A stretch of 64,000 bases of DNA from Streptomyces rishiriensis (GTDB taxonomy: Bacteria; Actinomycetota; Actinomycetes; Streptomycetales; Streptomycetaceae): assembly GCF_003112535.1 (NCBI RefSeq), contig NZ_BEWA01000019.1, positions 186,001 to 250,000 on the forward strand. Direction: 5' to 3'. This document shows, in pieces, positions 50,384 through 59,173 of this stretch (positions are counted from its first letter, which is position 1; the number at the start of each line of letters is the position of its first letter). The position numbers and the translations under genes were made by a program. The notes under the pieces were generated by a model that was not told where the DNA came from, did not search any database, and saw only the letters and a list, made by a program, of their open reading frames with translations.

Positions 50384-51775
50384 GTGACTCTGTGGACTTC
50401 TCTGGAACCGGCCGCGGCGACCGTGGATCCCGGCGGCTCCACGACCGTGCGGCTGCGTGTGCGCAACACCGGCGACGTGGTCGACGAGTACCGCTGTGAA
50501 CCGGTGGGGAACGTGGCCCCCTGGGTGACGGTGGAGCCGCAGACGCTGCGGTTGTATCCGGGGACGACGGGGACGGTGGAGCTGACGTTCGCGCCGCCGC
50601 GTACGCCGGACGCGACGGCCGGTCCCCACCCCTACGCGGTGCGGATCACGCCGACGGAGCATCCGGACGCGGTGACGGTGCCGGAGGGGAACCTGACGGT
50701 CACGCCGTTCACGGAGGTGCGGGCCGAGCTGGTGCCGCCGACGGTGAAGGGGCGGTTCCGGGGCCGGCCGCGGCTCGCCGTCGACAACCTCGGCAACACC
50801 CGGGTGACGGCGTCCGTCGCGGGCGGCGACATGGGCGACCACCTGGGGTACGAGTTCCGGCCGGGCAGTGTGCAGATCGAGCCGGGGCGGGCGGTGTTCG
50901 TCGACACGACGCTGCGGCCGCGTCAGATCATCTGGTTCGGGTCGAAGGAGCAGCGGCCGTACACGCTGAACGTGCAGCGCTCGGGCGCGGTGCCGCTGGC
51001 GGTGGACGGCACGTTCGTGCAGCGCGGGTTCCTGCCGCGCTGGCTGGCGACGGCGCTCAGCCTCACCGTGGCCCTGGCGATCGCGTTCGTGATGATCTGG
51101 CTGACGTACAAGCCGCAGGTGAGCAGCGGGGCCAGGGAGAAGCTGGTGGAGGCCGGCAGCACCGCGCTGCCCGGCCCGGCGGTGTCGGCGCCGGCCGCGC
51201 CGAGGACGGACGCCTCCGCCGAGCCGCTGCCCGAGCCGCAGGCGCCGTCCGCGCCGGCCCAGCAGGGCGACGGCGGCGCGGCCTCCTCCGGCGGCTCGTC
51301 GACGTCGGGCGGTGGCGGCGGCACGAGCGGCGGCGGAGGAGGCTCCGGCGGTTCGAGCGCCCCCGAGCCCGCGGCCCCGGTGCCCGGCGCCGTCATCATC
51401 GGCAAGGCCTCCGACCGGTGCGTCGACATCACCGACGCGCAGAACGGCAAGGGCAAGGACGGCACCCCGCTCCAGCTGTGGGACTGCGCCGGGTCGGCGA
51501 ACCAGAAGTGGGTCTTCCGAAGCGACGGCACCGTGCGCGCGCTCGGCCTGTGCATGGACGTCGCCTGGGGTTCGAAGGACGACGGCGCGGTCATCCAGGT
51601 GGCCAACTGCTCCGGCAACCCCGCCCAGCAGTGGGTGCTGAGCCAGTACGGCGACCTGGTGAACCCGCAGGCGAACAAGTGCATCGACGCCAAGGACGAC
51701 GGCACCGGCAACGGCACGAAGCTCCAGCTGTGGACCTGCTCGGGCACGCCCAACCAGAAGTGGCGCGCGCAGTAG
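50384..51775 (+). CDS. CIS-locus membrane protein: Ig-like N-terminus, TM, ricin-type lectin
   Basis: A 463-residue paralogue of the ChW protein. The first 245 residues, including the TM helix (TALSLTVALAIAFVMIWLTY), are nearly the same. After a Ser/Gly-rich linker (about 250-335) it carries a ricin-type beta-trefoil (about 340-463). Three repeats have paired cysteines and QxW-type ends: CVDITDAQNGKG..LWDC with NQKW, CMDVAWGSKDDG..ANC with AQQW, and CIDAKDDGTGNG..WTC with NQKW. The cysteine pairs argue that this end is outside the cell, where it would bind a glycan. No ribosome binding site precedes the GTG. Confidence 0.9.
   Translation: MTLWTSLEPAAATVDPGGSTTVRLRVRNTGDVVDEYRCEPVGNVAPWVTVEPQTLRLYPGTTGTVELTFAPPRTPDATAGPHPYAVRITPTEHPDAVTVPEGNLTVTPFTEVRAELVPPTVKGRFRGRPRLAVDNLGNTRVTASVAGGDMGDHLGYEFRPGSVQIEPGRAVFVDTTLRPRQIIWFGSKEQRPYTLNVQRSGAVPLAVDGTFVQRGFLPRWLATALSLTVALAIAFVMIWLTYKPQVSSGAREKLVEAGSTALPGPAVSAPAAPRTDASAEPLPEPQAPSAPAQQGDGGAASSGGSSTSGGGGGTSGGGGGSGGSSAPEPAAPVPGAVIIGKASDRCVDITDAQNGKGKDGTPLQLWDCAGSANQKWVFRSDGTVRALGLCMDVAWGSKDDGAVIQVANCSGNPAQQWVLSQYGDLVNPQANKCIDAKDDGTGNGTKLQLWTCSGTPNQKWRAQ
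50447..51117 (+). repeat. Copy 2 of the 670-base direct repeat
   Basis: Partner of 48930-49600. The divergent patch is at about 50800-50864 (VAGGDMGDHLGYEFR here against LSGSDTGDRLSYDLK in copy 1). Identity falls off sharply after the TM codons. Confidence 0.9.
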
Positions 51776-51784
51776 CCACGGCAC

Positions 51785-51806
51785 GCGGTCCCCGTGCGGG
51801 GACCGC
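51785..51806. terminator. Terminator between the lectin paralogue and the AAA+ gene
   Basis: GCGGTCCCC-GTGC-GGGGACCGC, a perfect 9-bp stem between two converging stop codons; it can serve both strands. Confidence 0.75.
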
Positions 51807-51824
51807 CCGCACGCCGTACGGGGA

Positions 51825-53960
51825 CTACCAGTTGGCCTCGCCCGGCACCAGGCGGCCCGCCTTGCGGTACTCGCGGCGGGCCCCCTCCAGCAGATCGCCG
51901 TCCCCGACCGGCTCGTCGCGTCCGGCGGCCAGATAGGCGGCGGTGACGACCGCGCTGCGGATCGAGCCGCCTGCCAGCTCGAAGTCCCTGGCCAGCGGCG
52001 CGGGGTCGACGCCCGCCGCGCACGGCACATGGGCCAGCCCGTGCCGCCACAGCGCGAGCCGCTGGCCGGCGTCGGGGAACGGGAAGTCGACCACGAGGTC
52101 GAGGCGACGGGTGAACGCCTCGTCGATGTTGGCGCGCAGGTTGGTGGTGAGCAGCGCGATGCCGTCGAAGGACTCCAGCCGCTGCAGCAGGTAGGCGCTC
52201 TCCATGTTGGCGTACTTGTCGTGCGCGTCCTTGACCTCCGAGCGCTTGCCGAAGACGGCGTCGGCCTCGTCGAAGAGCAGCACGGCGTCGGTGCGGTCGG
52301 CCTCGGTGAAGATGCGTTCCAGGTTCTTCTCCGTCTCGCCGACGTACTTGTCGACGACCGAGGACAGCTGGACGACGTACAGGTCGAGCCCGAGTTCGGC
52401 GGCGACCACCTCGGCGGACAGCGTCTTGCCGGTGCCGGACTCGCCCGCGAACAGGCCGAGCACGCCCCGGCCGCGGCCGCCTCCCGCGCTGAGCCGCCAG
52501 TCGCCGAGGACGCGGTCGCGGTGGCGGGCGCGCAGGGCCAGTTCGTGCAGCTGGGTCAGCGGCCGCTCGGGCAGGACGAGATCCTCCCAGCCGACGTCGG
52601 GCCGGATCCGGCGCGCGTGCTGTTCCAGCCCGGACGCCGACTGCTGCCGGGCGGCCAGCCGCACATGCTCGGCGGTGAGCTCGCCGCCCTCGAACGCGGC
52701 CAGCGCGGCGGCGGCGTTCGAGGCCCGCGCGATCCGCTCGCCGCCCAGGCGGTAGGGGGCGACGGTGGCGGCGAGGTCGAAGCCGGGCGCCACGGGTGCG
52801 CCCGCCGCGTCGAGCGCCGCGGCCCAGGCCGCCGTCCCGCCCGCCCGGCGGCGGGGCGCCTCCAGCACGAGCGGGTCGCGGGCGGCCCAGTGCGGGTCGT
52901 AGGGGCGCGGATCGGTGAGCAGGACGGTGACGTCGGATGCGTCCGCCAGCGCGCCGAACAGCGGCCCCGGCCGTTCCGGCAGGCCGGACAGGACGACCGC
53001 CCGGCCGCCGAGACGCGCCTCGCGCAGCAGCTCGGGGACGCGGTCCTCGGAGCCGTCGAAGCGCAGGGCGTCGACGCCTGCCGTCCGCAGGGCCGAGGCG
53101 ATCGCGGCGAGGCCGTCGCCCTCGCGGTGTTCGCGCAGGTAGGCGGTGAGCGGCCGGCCCGTGCGCAGCCGGTGCGCCAGCCGGTCGGCGAGGTCCTCGT
53201 CGTCGGGCAGCGGCGCGGGCAGCGGGTGCAGCCGGCCGTGCAGAGCGGCGTCCGGGGTGTCGTCGCCCAGCAGGTGGGCGAGCAGCCGGTCGGGCACCCG
53301 CAACGAGCGGGACAGGAAGGGCCGTTCGAGCTCCTCGACGTCCAGCAGCCCGTAGGCGCGCAGGGGCGACGAGGCGTGGAACCGGGCTCGGGCCGGGGCC
53401 AGGTGGGCGGGCGCTCCGCACAGGTCGAGGGCGAGTCCGACGGTGGCGCGCCGTCTGCTCACGTCGTCGTTGAGGTAGCCGTAGAGCGGTTCGAAGGACC
53501 GGTCGAGGTCGGGCGCCAGCGCCACGAGGAGGATCGCGGCGTCCAGGTCGGTGAGGCGGAGCCGGACGGCGAGGCCGGTCAGGGCGTCGTGACCGGTGGG
53601 GGCCTCATGGCCGGTGGGGGCGTCGTGGCCGGCCGGGGCGAGGCCGGCGGTGGGGGCGGCTGTCCCGCCCGCGAGGTAGTGGCGTACGGCCTCCTCGGAG
53701 AGGTACAGGCCGCGCAGCGGGTCGTCGGCGCTGGGATCGGCGGCGGCGCGGCGGTCGACCAGGGCGGCGACCCCGTCCCGCAGCGCGGCGAGCCGGGCGA
53801 GCAGCGCGGCGGTCCCCGCCGGCGCGACGGCGCCCTCGCGCGCGGCGAAGCCGACCGGCGACGGGACGGACGGCGACGGGACGGGCGGCGACGGGACAGA
53901 TGGGTGGTCCGCGGCGGGCCGGGCGTCGACGTCGTCCTGCTCCGTGTACGCCCCGCTCAC
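51825..53960 (-). CDS. CIS AAA+ ATPase (Pvc15-like)
   Basis: A 711-residue ATPase of the type found in all eCIS loci, needed for particle assembly or remodelling; its exact step is unclear. The N-terminal 460 residues are a divergent AAA-like and linker region (LRLTDLDAAILLVALAPDLD is a known landmark). The active AAA+ module has Walker A FAGESGTGKT, Walker B VLLFDEADAVFGK, sensor 1 LLTTNLR and the arginine region DEAFTRRLDLVVDFPFPD. Its GTG overlaps the stop of the cap gene (GTGA). Residues 120-145 hold PTGHEAPTGHDALTG repeats. Confidence 0.94.
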   Translation of the reverse strand: MSGAYTEQDDVDARPAADHPSVPSPPVPSPSVPSPVGFAAREGAVAPAGTAALLARLAALRDGVAALVDRRAAADPSADDPLRGLYLSEEAVRHYLAGGTAAPTAGLAPAGHDAPTGHEAPTGHDALTGLAVRLRLTDLDAAILLVALAPDLDRSFEPLYGYLNDDVSRRRATVGLALDLCGAPAHLAPARARFHASSPLRAYGLLDVEELERPFLSRSLRVPDRLLAHLLGDDTPDAALHGRLHPLPAPLPDDEDLADRLAHRLRTGRPLTAYLREHREGDGLAAIASALRTAGVDALRFDGSEDRVPELLREARLGGRAVVLSGLPERPGPLFGALADASDVTVLLTDPRPYDPHWAARDPLVLEAPRRRAGGTAAWAAALDAAGAPVAPGFDLAATVAPYRLGGERIARASNAAAALAAFEGGELTAEHVRLAARQQSASGLEQHARRIRPDVGWEDLVLPERPLTQLHELALRARHRDRVLGDWRLSAGGGRGRGVLGLFAGESGTGKTLSAEVVAAELGLDLYVVQLSSVVDKYVGETEKNLERIFTEADRTDAVLLFDEADAVFGKRSEVKDAHDKYANMESAYLLQRLESFDGIALLTTNLRANIDEAFTRRLDLVVDFPFPDAGQRLALWRHGLAHVPCAAGVDPAPLARDFELAGGSIRSAVVTAAYLAAGRDEPVGDGDLLEGARREYRKAGRLVPGEANW

Positions 53961-54631
53961 CGCTGGTCCGGGCGGCGGGACGCGGCCTCGCGGGCGGCGC
54001 GGGCGGCGGCCACCTGGTGGGGGCGGTGGGCGCGTTCGCCGGACTCCGGGGGGTCGCCGTCGATGCCGCGCACGCGGACGGCGGCGCCCTCGGTGACCGG
54101 CGGCCCCGCGTCGTACTCCGGGTAGGCCGGGAACGGCGCGGTGACCACCAGGTCCAGGGACGGCTTGAGTTCGCCGCCCAGGGCGGACCAGATCTCGGCG
54201 AGGGACCGGGACTCGGTCTGGATGCCGGCCACCGTCACCGGCATCGCCAGGCCCAGCGCGCCCAGGGAGCCCGGGAGTTCGTCGGCGGTGATCAGCTCGC
54301 GCGGCAGCAGCGTCGCCAACACCGCGGACAGCAGACGGTGTTCATCCTGAGGCGTCCGCGTCCAGGCGGTCACCAGGTACGACAGCCGGAACCAGCGCGG
54401 CGGTTGACGGCGCTTGACGACGATGTCCCGCTCGTCGCGCACCGCCATCTGGCCGCGCTGCCGGCGGGAGACGTCCTCACGGATGTCGTACAAGTAGGTG
54501 TTGATGACCGGGGCGTTGCGCCGGGCGGCCCAGTCGCGGGTCGGGGCCTCGAACGACACGTCGATGCCCGAGCCCGCCAGCGCGCCGCCCTCCAGCAGGC
54601 CTTTGAGGACCTCGTCCACCTCGTGGATCAC
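53957..54631 (-). CDS. CIS cap/terminator protein, DUF4255 (Pvc16-like)
   Basis: A roughly 224-residue protein with the DUF4255/Pvc16 N-terminal domain: VIHEVDEVLKGLLEGGALAG, then RNAPVINTYLYDIREDVSRR, then PPRWFRLSYLVTAWTRTPQD and LLSAVLATLLPRELI. It caps the distal end of tube and sheath. The Arg-rich C-terminal tail is disordered. I chose GTG at 54631 because GAGGAGC lies 7 bases upstream; a TTG at 54646 is in frame. It is the first gene of a two-gene unit with the ATPase. Confidence 0.92.
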   Translation of the reverse strand: MIHEVDEVLKGLLEGGALAGSGIDVSFEAPTRDWAARRNAPVINTYLYDIREDVSRRQRGQMAVRDERDIVVKRRQPPRWFRLSYLVTAWTRTPQDEHRLLSAVLATLLPRELITADELPGSLGALGLAMPVTVAGIQTESRSLAEIWSALGGELKPSLDLVVTAPFPAYPEYDAGPPVTEGAAVRVRGIDGDPPESGERAHRPHQVAAARAAREAASRRPDQR

Positions 54632-54799
54632 CGTCGCGCTCCTCAACTGCCTTGCTTGTCCAACTGCGTTGCCCGTGTGCCCTGCCGCGCCCGCCGCTCA
54701 CCGATCGTGCCCCGGGCGGCCCGGGTTCCGAGAGGCGCGCCGGGGTCGGCGGCCGGGCAGGGCGGCTGCCCGCGTGTCCGCCTTCGATTGCCCGTTCGG

Positions 54800-55459
54800 T
54801 CAGATGTAGCCTTCCCTGAGGGCATATGCCACAGCGTGCGCCCGGTTGCGCAGATGCAACCGCGTCGTGAGTCCGTGCATGACGTTCTTGACGGTTCGTT
54901 CGGAGTAGGACAGCTTGCTGGCGATCTCTCCGGTGTCCAGGCCCTCGGCGACCAGCCGCAGGACGTCCACCTCCCGGGGCGCCAGCCCCAGGGAGGGGGC
55001 GCCGGGCCGGCCCGCCGCACCGCGGTGCAGCGTGCCCACTTGGCTGATCAGCCGGCCGAGCAGGTCGGCCGGCAGGTCGCCGTCACCGCGCTGCGCGGCC
55101 ACCACCGCCTGCACCAGCCGGTGCGCGGTGGCCTCCCGGCGCCAGACGATGGCCCCGACGCCGCACTCGATGACGTCCAGCAGTTCGGTCTCGCGGATCG
55201 TGCCCACGACGAGCACCGCGCGGGCGCTCTCGCTGCGCACGATGCGCCGCAGCCTGGCCAGCGCCGCCTCGTCCAGGGTGTCCTCGACGAGCAGCGCCAC
55301 CGTGCCGGGCGCGGACGAGAGGTCCTCGCGGATCTCGACCTCCGGCCGTCCGCGCAACTGGCTGACGGCGCCCTCGCGGGAGATCGGGTCGGACGCCTGG
55401 ACGGCCACGGGAATCCGCCGCCGGACGCCGGTCTCTGGTGTGCGAGGTGAGCTGAGCAA
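54800..55459 (-). CDS. LuxR/NarL-type regulator with an atypical receiver domain
   Basis: A 219-residue regulator located directly upstream of the CIS cap gene in the same direction. The C-terminus is a LuxR helix-turn-helix (LAPREVDVLRLVAEGLDTGE, then IASKLSYSERTVKNVMHGLT). The N-terminal 120 residues fold like a receiver (VALLVEDTLDEAALARLRRI, ARAVLVVGTIRETELLDVIE), but no sensor kinase is encoded nearby and the acidic pocket is poor, so phosphorylation is doubtful. The frame starts at TTG 55459, supported by GGGGGA upstream. Control of the CIS genes is likely from position only. Confidence 0.85.
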   Translation of the reverse strand: MLSSPRTPETGVRRRIPVAVQASDPISREGAVSQLRGRPEVEIREDLSSAPGTVALLVEDTLDEAALARLRRIVRSESARAVLVVGTIRETELLDVIECGVGAIVWRREATAHRLVQAVVAAQRGDGDLPADLLGRLISQVGTLHRGAAGRPGAPSLGLAPREVDVLRLVAEGLDTGEIASKLSYSERTVKNVMHGLTTRLHLRNRAHAVAYALREGYI

Positions 55460-55750
55460 GCAATTCCCCCAGGTTCACGGACCCGCGGTCCGGCGGGGAC
55501 CGGTGGCGGGTGGGTATGGTCCAGACTTCTGTGCCGCCCGTGGCGAGCGCAATCGTGGAGCACCACGAGGCCGACCACGAGAGCAAGCCCCCGAGGACCA
55601 CGACTTTTCGGTGTCGTCGCAGGTCAGCGGCGTGAGATCGGGTGTGTGGCGGGAGTTCGTGAGCCTCGCCACAACGACCCGGGCGACCCGGGCCGAACCG
55701 CACGTCCGCTACCCGTACATGTCCGACGTATCCGACCGCAGGAGGCAGGC

Positions 55751-58700
55751 ATGACCGGACCGTCGCGGGAACGCCACGACGTCCACGCGCTGCTCGCCGC
55801 GGAGGTCGAACGGGCCCGTGCCGGCGCCGGCCGGCTCGTCCTGCTGCGCGGGGCCACCGGCACCGGCCGCTCCGCCGCGCTGGAGGCCGCCGCCGCGCAC
55901 GCGAGCCGGGTCGGCCTGCGCGTCCTGCGCACCCGCTGCTCCCCCGAGGACACCGCGGTGCCGTTCTCCTCGGTCCTGCATCTCCTGGGCCCGGTGCCGG
56001 AGTTCGCGGACGTCGCACCCGGCGGCGAGGACCGGGGGAGCGCGGCGCGGCTGTGGCGCCTGCTGCGCTCGTACGCCGACCGGGCGCCGCTCATGATGGC
56101 CGTGGACGACGTCCACCTCGCCGACGAGGCCTCGCGCCGCTGGTTCGTGGAGGCGGCCCGCCGCATCGACCGATTACCGGTACTGCTGGTGGCCACCGAG
56201 CGCAGTCAGTACGACATCGCGCCGCGCCCCGCCGGGCTCGCCCATGCCCTCTCGCCGTCCCTGGTGCGCACCCACGCCCTGGCCCCGCTCACCGACGAGG
56301 CCTCGGCCGGTCTGGTCCGGGAGGCCTTCCCGACCGCCTCGGACCGGTGGACGGCGGACTGTGTGCGGGCCGGGGCGGGCATCCCGCTGCTCCTGCACGC
56401 CCTCCTCGACGACCTCGACGGCGCCCCGCCGCCGACGGCCGTCCCGACGACGTGCGCCGCGCTGTACCCGGGGTCCTATCCGGCGGCCGTCTCCTGGTGG
56501 CTGGACAGCGCGGGACCGGCGACGGCGGAGGTGGCGCGGACACTCGCGGCGCTGGAACCGCCGTCACGGGCGGAAGGAGCGGAAGGAGCGGAAGGAGCGG
56601 AAGGAGCGGAGGGGGCCGACGGGCCGGCGGCCCGCGCGGCCCGTCAGGCACGCGCGGCGACCGCCGCGCGCGCCGCGCACGGCGCGTACGCCGCGTACAG
56701 CGCGTACAGCGCGTACGCCGCGCATGGCGAGTACGGCGCGCATGGCGAGTACGGCGAGTACGGAGTGCCCGGCGAATACGGCGTGCCCGGCGTGCCCGGC
56801 GTGCCCGGCGAATACGGCGAATACGGCGGGTACGGCGTCCCAGGCGGGTACGGCGTCCCAGGCGGGTACGGCGTCCCAGGCGTGCCCGGCGTGCCAGGCG
56901 TGCCCGGCGTGCCCGGCGAGTACGGCGTCCCAGGCGTCCCCGGCGAGTACGGCGTGCCCGGCGAGTACGGCGTGCCCGGCGAGTACGGCGTCCACGCCGG
57001 ACCCGCCGGGCACCGCGCCCGACACCGCGCCCGACACCACGGCGCACAGCGCGTCGAGCACGCGGAGGGCGGCGGGGGCGCGTTCCCGGCGGACCCCGGG
57101 AACGCCCTCGCGGCCCTCGTCGCCGACGCCTGCGGCGCGGACCCCGCCCGCGTCACCGGCTGGTTCACCGCGATGACGCGGCTCGGAGTGCTGCGCCCCG
57201 ACCCGTCCGGCCGCCCCCGGTACGCGCATCCCCTGCTGCGGGACGCCGTGCTCGGCGGCTGGTCCACCGCCCGCCGTCAGGAGGTGCACCGGGCGGCCGC
57301 CCAGGCGATGCTGCGCCGCGGCGACCACATCGACGCGGTGGCACGGCAGTTGCTGGGCAGCGCGCCGACCGGCCTGCCCTGGGCGCTGCGCGTGCTGCGC
57401 GACGCCGTGGCCGTCGCCGCCCGTGAGGCACGCCCCGACGACGCCGTCCGCTATCTGCGCCGAGCCCTGCAGGAGCCGCTGCCCGACGACCTGCGCCAGC
57501 GCCTGCTCACGGAGCTCGGCTCGCTGGAGTACGCGAGCGCCGACGCCCCGGGCGGCATCCCCCGGCTGTCCGAGGCGCTGGACCTGCCCGCCGCCCCGCG
57601 CGACCAGGTCCGCACGGCGATCGCCCTGGGCACCGCGCTCGCCGGCCGCGGTGAGGTCCGCTCGGCGGTGGCGGCGCTGCGCCGGCTCGAGTCGCGGCTG
57701 GCGGACGGCCACGCCGACCTGGCCCACACGCTGCAGACGGCGTCCGCGCTCCTGTCCGACCAGGACCAGACGGTCCGCGCCGAGGCCTACCGCTGGGTGA
57801 CCGAGACCGCGGAGCGCTCCCCGGAGCTGGTCGGCGCCTCCGGCCGGGCCCTGCTCGTGCGGTACGCGGCTTCGGCCGGGGAGATCACGGCCCGGGAGGC
57901 GATGCGACGCCTGCGCTCGCTGCTGACCGAGCCCGCCGACCCCCTCGCCGAGCCGTTCCTGCTGGGCACGGCCGCGGCGGTGGCCCAGTGGGCCGACGAG
58001 CTCGACGAGGCGGACCGGCTGGTGGAACGCGGTCTGGCCGGACAGCACCCCTCCCTGCTGCACCCGATGGCCCAGGCCCTGCTGGACACCAGATGGGACA
58101 CGGCGGCGGCGCGCGGCGCGTACGACGTCCTGCTCGCGAGCCGCCCCACCCGGCGCGCGGGAGGCGGCCCGGTCAACGCCGATGCGCACACCCTGCTGGC
58201 TCTGGTGGAGACGGGCCGGACCCAGGAGGCCCGCCGGCTGGCGGACGCCTTCGACCTCCGGGACGCACCCGACTCCTGGGAGCTGAATCGTTTCCTGTAC
58301 GCGCGGGGCGTGCTGCGGTTCACCGAGGGGGACGTCCCCGGCGCCCTCCACGACTTCCTGGAGTGCGGCCGGCGCCAGTCCGCGCGCGCCGTCCTCAGCC
58401 CCGTCGTCACACCGTGGCGGACAGCCGCAGCGGAGTGCAGGCTGGCGCTGGGCAACGCCCAGGAGGCGCTCACCCTGGCCGAGGAGGAACTGCGGCTGGC
58501 CCGCGCGTGGGGCACCCCGCGCCCCCTGGGACGGGCGTTGCGCATCCTGGGCCGGGCGACCCGCGGTCGTCGGGGCCTGGAGCTGGGCGCGGAGGCGGTG
58601 GCCGTGTTGCGCGGCTCCCCGGCCGAGGCGGAGCTGGTGGCCTCGCTGCTCGCGCACGGCCGCCAGCTGACCGACGCCGGTGACCGCGTCAGAGGCCGCG

Positions 58701-59002
58701 AGCACCTGCGCGAGGGCGCCGAACGCGCCGAACGGCTGGGCAACGTCCGTCTGCTGACCCACGCCGAGCACGCCCTGCGCTCCGCGGGCGCCCGCCGCAC
58801 GACCACGGCGCACACCGGCTCGGCGGCTCTCACCGCCAGCGAGCGCCGGATCGCCGAACTCGCGGCGGAGGGCCGTACGAACACGGAGATAGCGCAGCTG
58901 CTGCACCTGGCCCGCCGCACGGTGGAGACCCACCTGACGAGCACCTACAAGAAGCTGGGGATCCGCCGCAGGGGGGAACTGCGAGGGGCGCTGGAGCAGT
59001 GA
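55751..59002 (+). CDS. LAL-type LuxR regulator with a collagen/elastin-like Gly-X-Y insert
   Basis: A 1083-residue ATP-binding regulator. The AAA/STAND module has Walker [10 protein letters not shown] (about residues 35-43) and Walker [13 protein letters not shown]. The long middle is a helical repeat region of TPR type. The C-terminus is a LuxR HTH ([20 protein letters not shown], then [20 protein letters not shown]). Between the ATPase and the helical region, residues about 274-290 repeat EGA, and residues about 320-417 form a Tyr/Ala then Gly-X-Y tract ([20 protein letters not shown] is its start). This insert is unlike any LAL regulator I know. ATG at 55751 follows GGAGG. It is divergent from the smaller LuxR gene. 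Confidence 0.9.
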   Translation: MTGPSRERHDVHALLAAEVERARAGAGRLVLLRGATGTGRSAALEAAAAHASRVGLRVLRTRCSPEDTAVPFSSVLHLLGPVPEFADVAPGGEDRGSAARLWRLLRSYADRAPLMMAVDDVHLADEASRRWFVEAARRIDRLPVLLVATERSQYDIAPRPAGLAHALSPSLVRTHALAPLTDEASAGLVREAFPTASDRWTADCVRAGAGIPLLLHALLDDLDGAPPPTAVPTTCAALYPGSYPAAVSWWLDSAGPATAEVARTLAALEPPSRAEGAEGAEGAEGAEGADGPAARAARQARAATAARAAHGAYAAYSAYSAYAAHGEYGAHGEYGEYGVPGEYGVPGVPGVPGEYGEYGGYGVPGGYGVPGGYGVPGVPGVPGVPGVPGEYGVPGVPGEYGVPGEYGVPGEYGVHAGPAGHRARHRARHHGAQRVEHAEGGGGAFPADPGNALAALVADACGADPARVTGWFTAMTRLGVLRPDPSGRPRYAHPLLRDAVLGGWSTARRQEVHRAAAQAMLRRGDHIDAVARQLLGSAPTGLPWALRVLRDAVAVAAREARPDDAVRYLRRALQEPLPDDLRQRLLTELGSLEYASADAPGGIPRLSEALDLPAAPRDQVRTAIALGTALAGRGEVRSAVAALRRLESRLADGHADLAHTLQTASALLSDQDQTVRAEAYRWVTETAERSPELVGASGRALLVRYAASAGEITAREAMRRLRSLLTEPADPLAEPFLLGTAAAVAQWADELDEADRLVERGLAGQHPSLLHPMAQALLDTRWDTAAARGAYDVLLASRPTRRAGGGPVNADAHTLLALVETGRTQEARRLADAFDLRDAPDSWELNRFLYARGVLRFTEGDVPGALHDFLECGRRQSARAVLSPVVTPWRTAAAECRLALGNAQEALTLAEEELRLARAWGTPRPLGRALRILGRATRGRRGLELGAEAVAVLRGSPAEAELVASLLAHGRQLTDAGDRVRGREHLREGAERAERLGNVRLLTHAEHALRSAGARRTTTAHTGSAALTASERRIAELAAEGRTNTEIAQLLHLARRTVETHLTSTYKKLGIRRRGELRGALEQ
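56731..56998. repeat. 9-base minisatellite encoding the Gly-X-Y tract
   Basis: GGCGTGCCC, GGCGAGTAC, GGCGTCCCA and GGCGGGTAC units alternate about 27 times in frame. Sequence differences between units are mostly at single positions, so it is an actively slipping tract. Confidence 0.9.
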
Positions 59003-59049
59003 GCCGCGTCCCGCGGCCGACGCCGGGCGCCGGGCCGCCACACGTGGGA

Positions 59050-59070
59050 GGCCGGGCGCGTCTCCCGGCC
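59050..59070 (+). terminator. Weak hairpin after the LAL regulator
   Basis: GGCCGGG and CCCGGCC pair around a 7-base loop, 48 bases after the stop. It is the best terminator candidate there but short. Confidence 0.4.
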
Positions 59071-59173
59071 AGCTGACCCGGACCGGGGGCAACTCCCGCG
59101 CGAAGTGGGGTGGTTCGGGCGGCGGATGCGCTGTGACAGGCCGGCCGCCGAGCCCGGGCGCGGGCGTACCGCC

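Noticed and set aside
56731-56998. Regular 9-base units considered as a CRISPR array
   Set aside because: The units are contiguous, in frame and without unique spacers; it is a coding minisatellite.
56564-59092. Long minus-strand frame with [10 protein letters not shown] repeats opposite the LAL regulator
   Set aside because: The plus strand has Walker motifs, a LuxR HTH and a ribosome binding site; the minus frame has no recognisable domain and is a shadow of the 9-base repeat.
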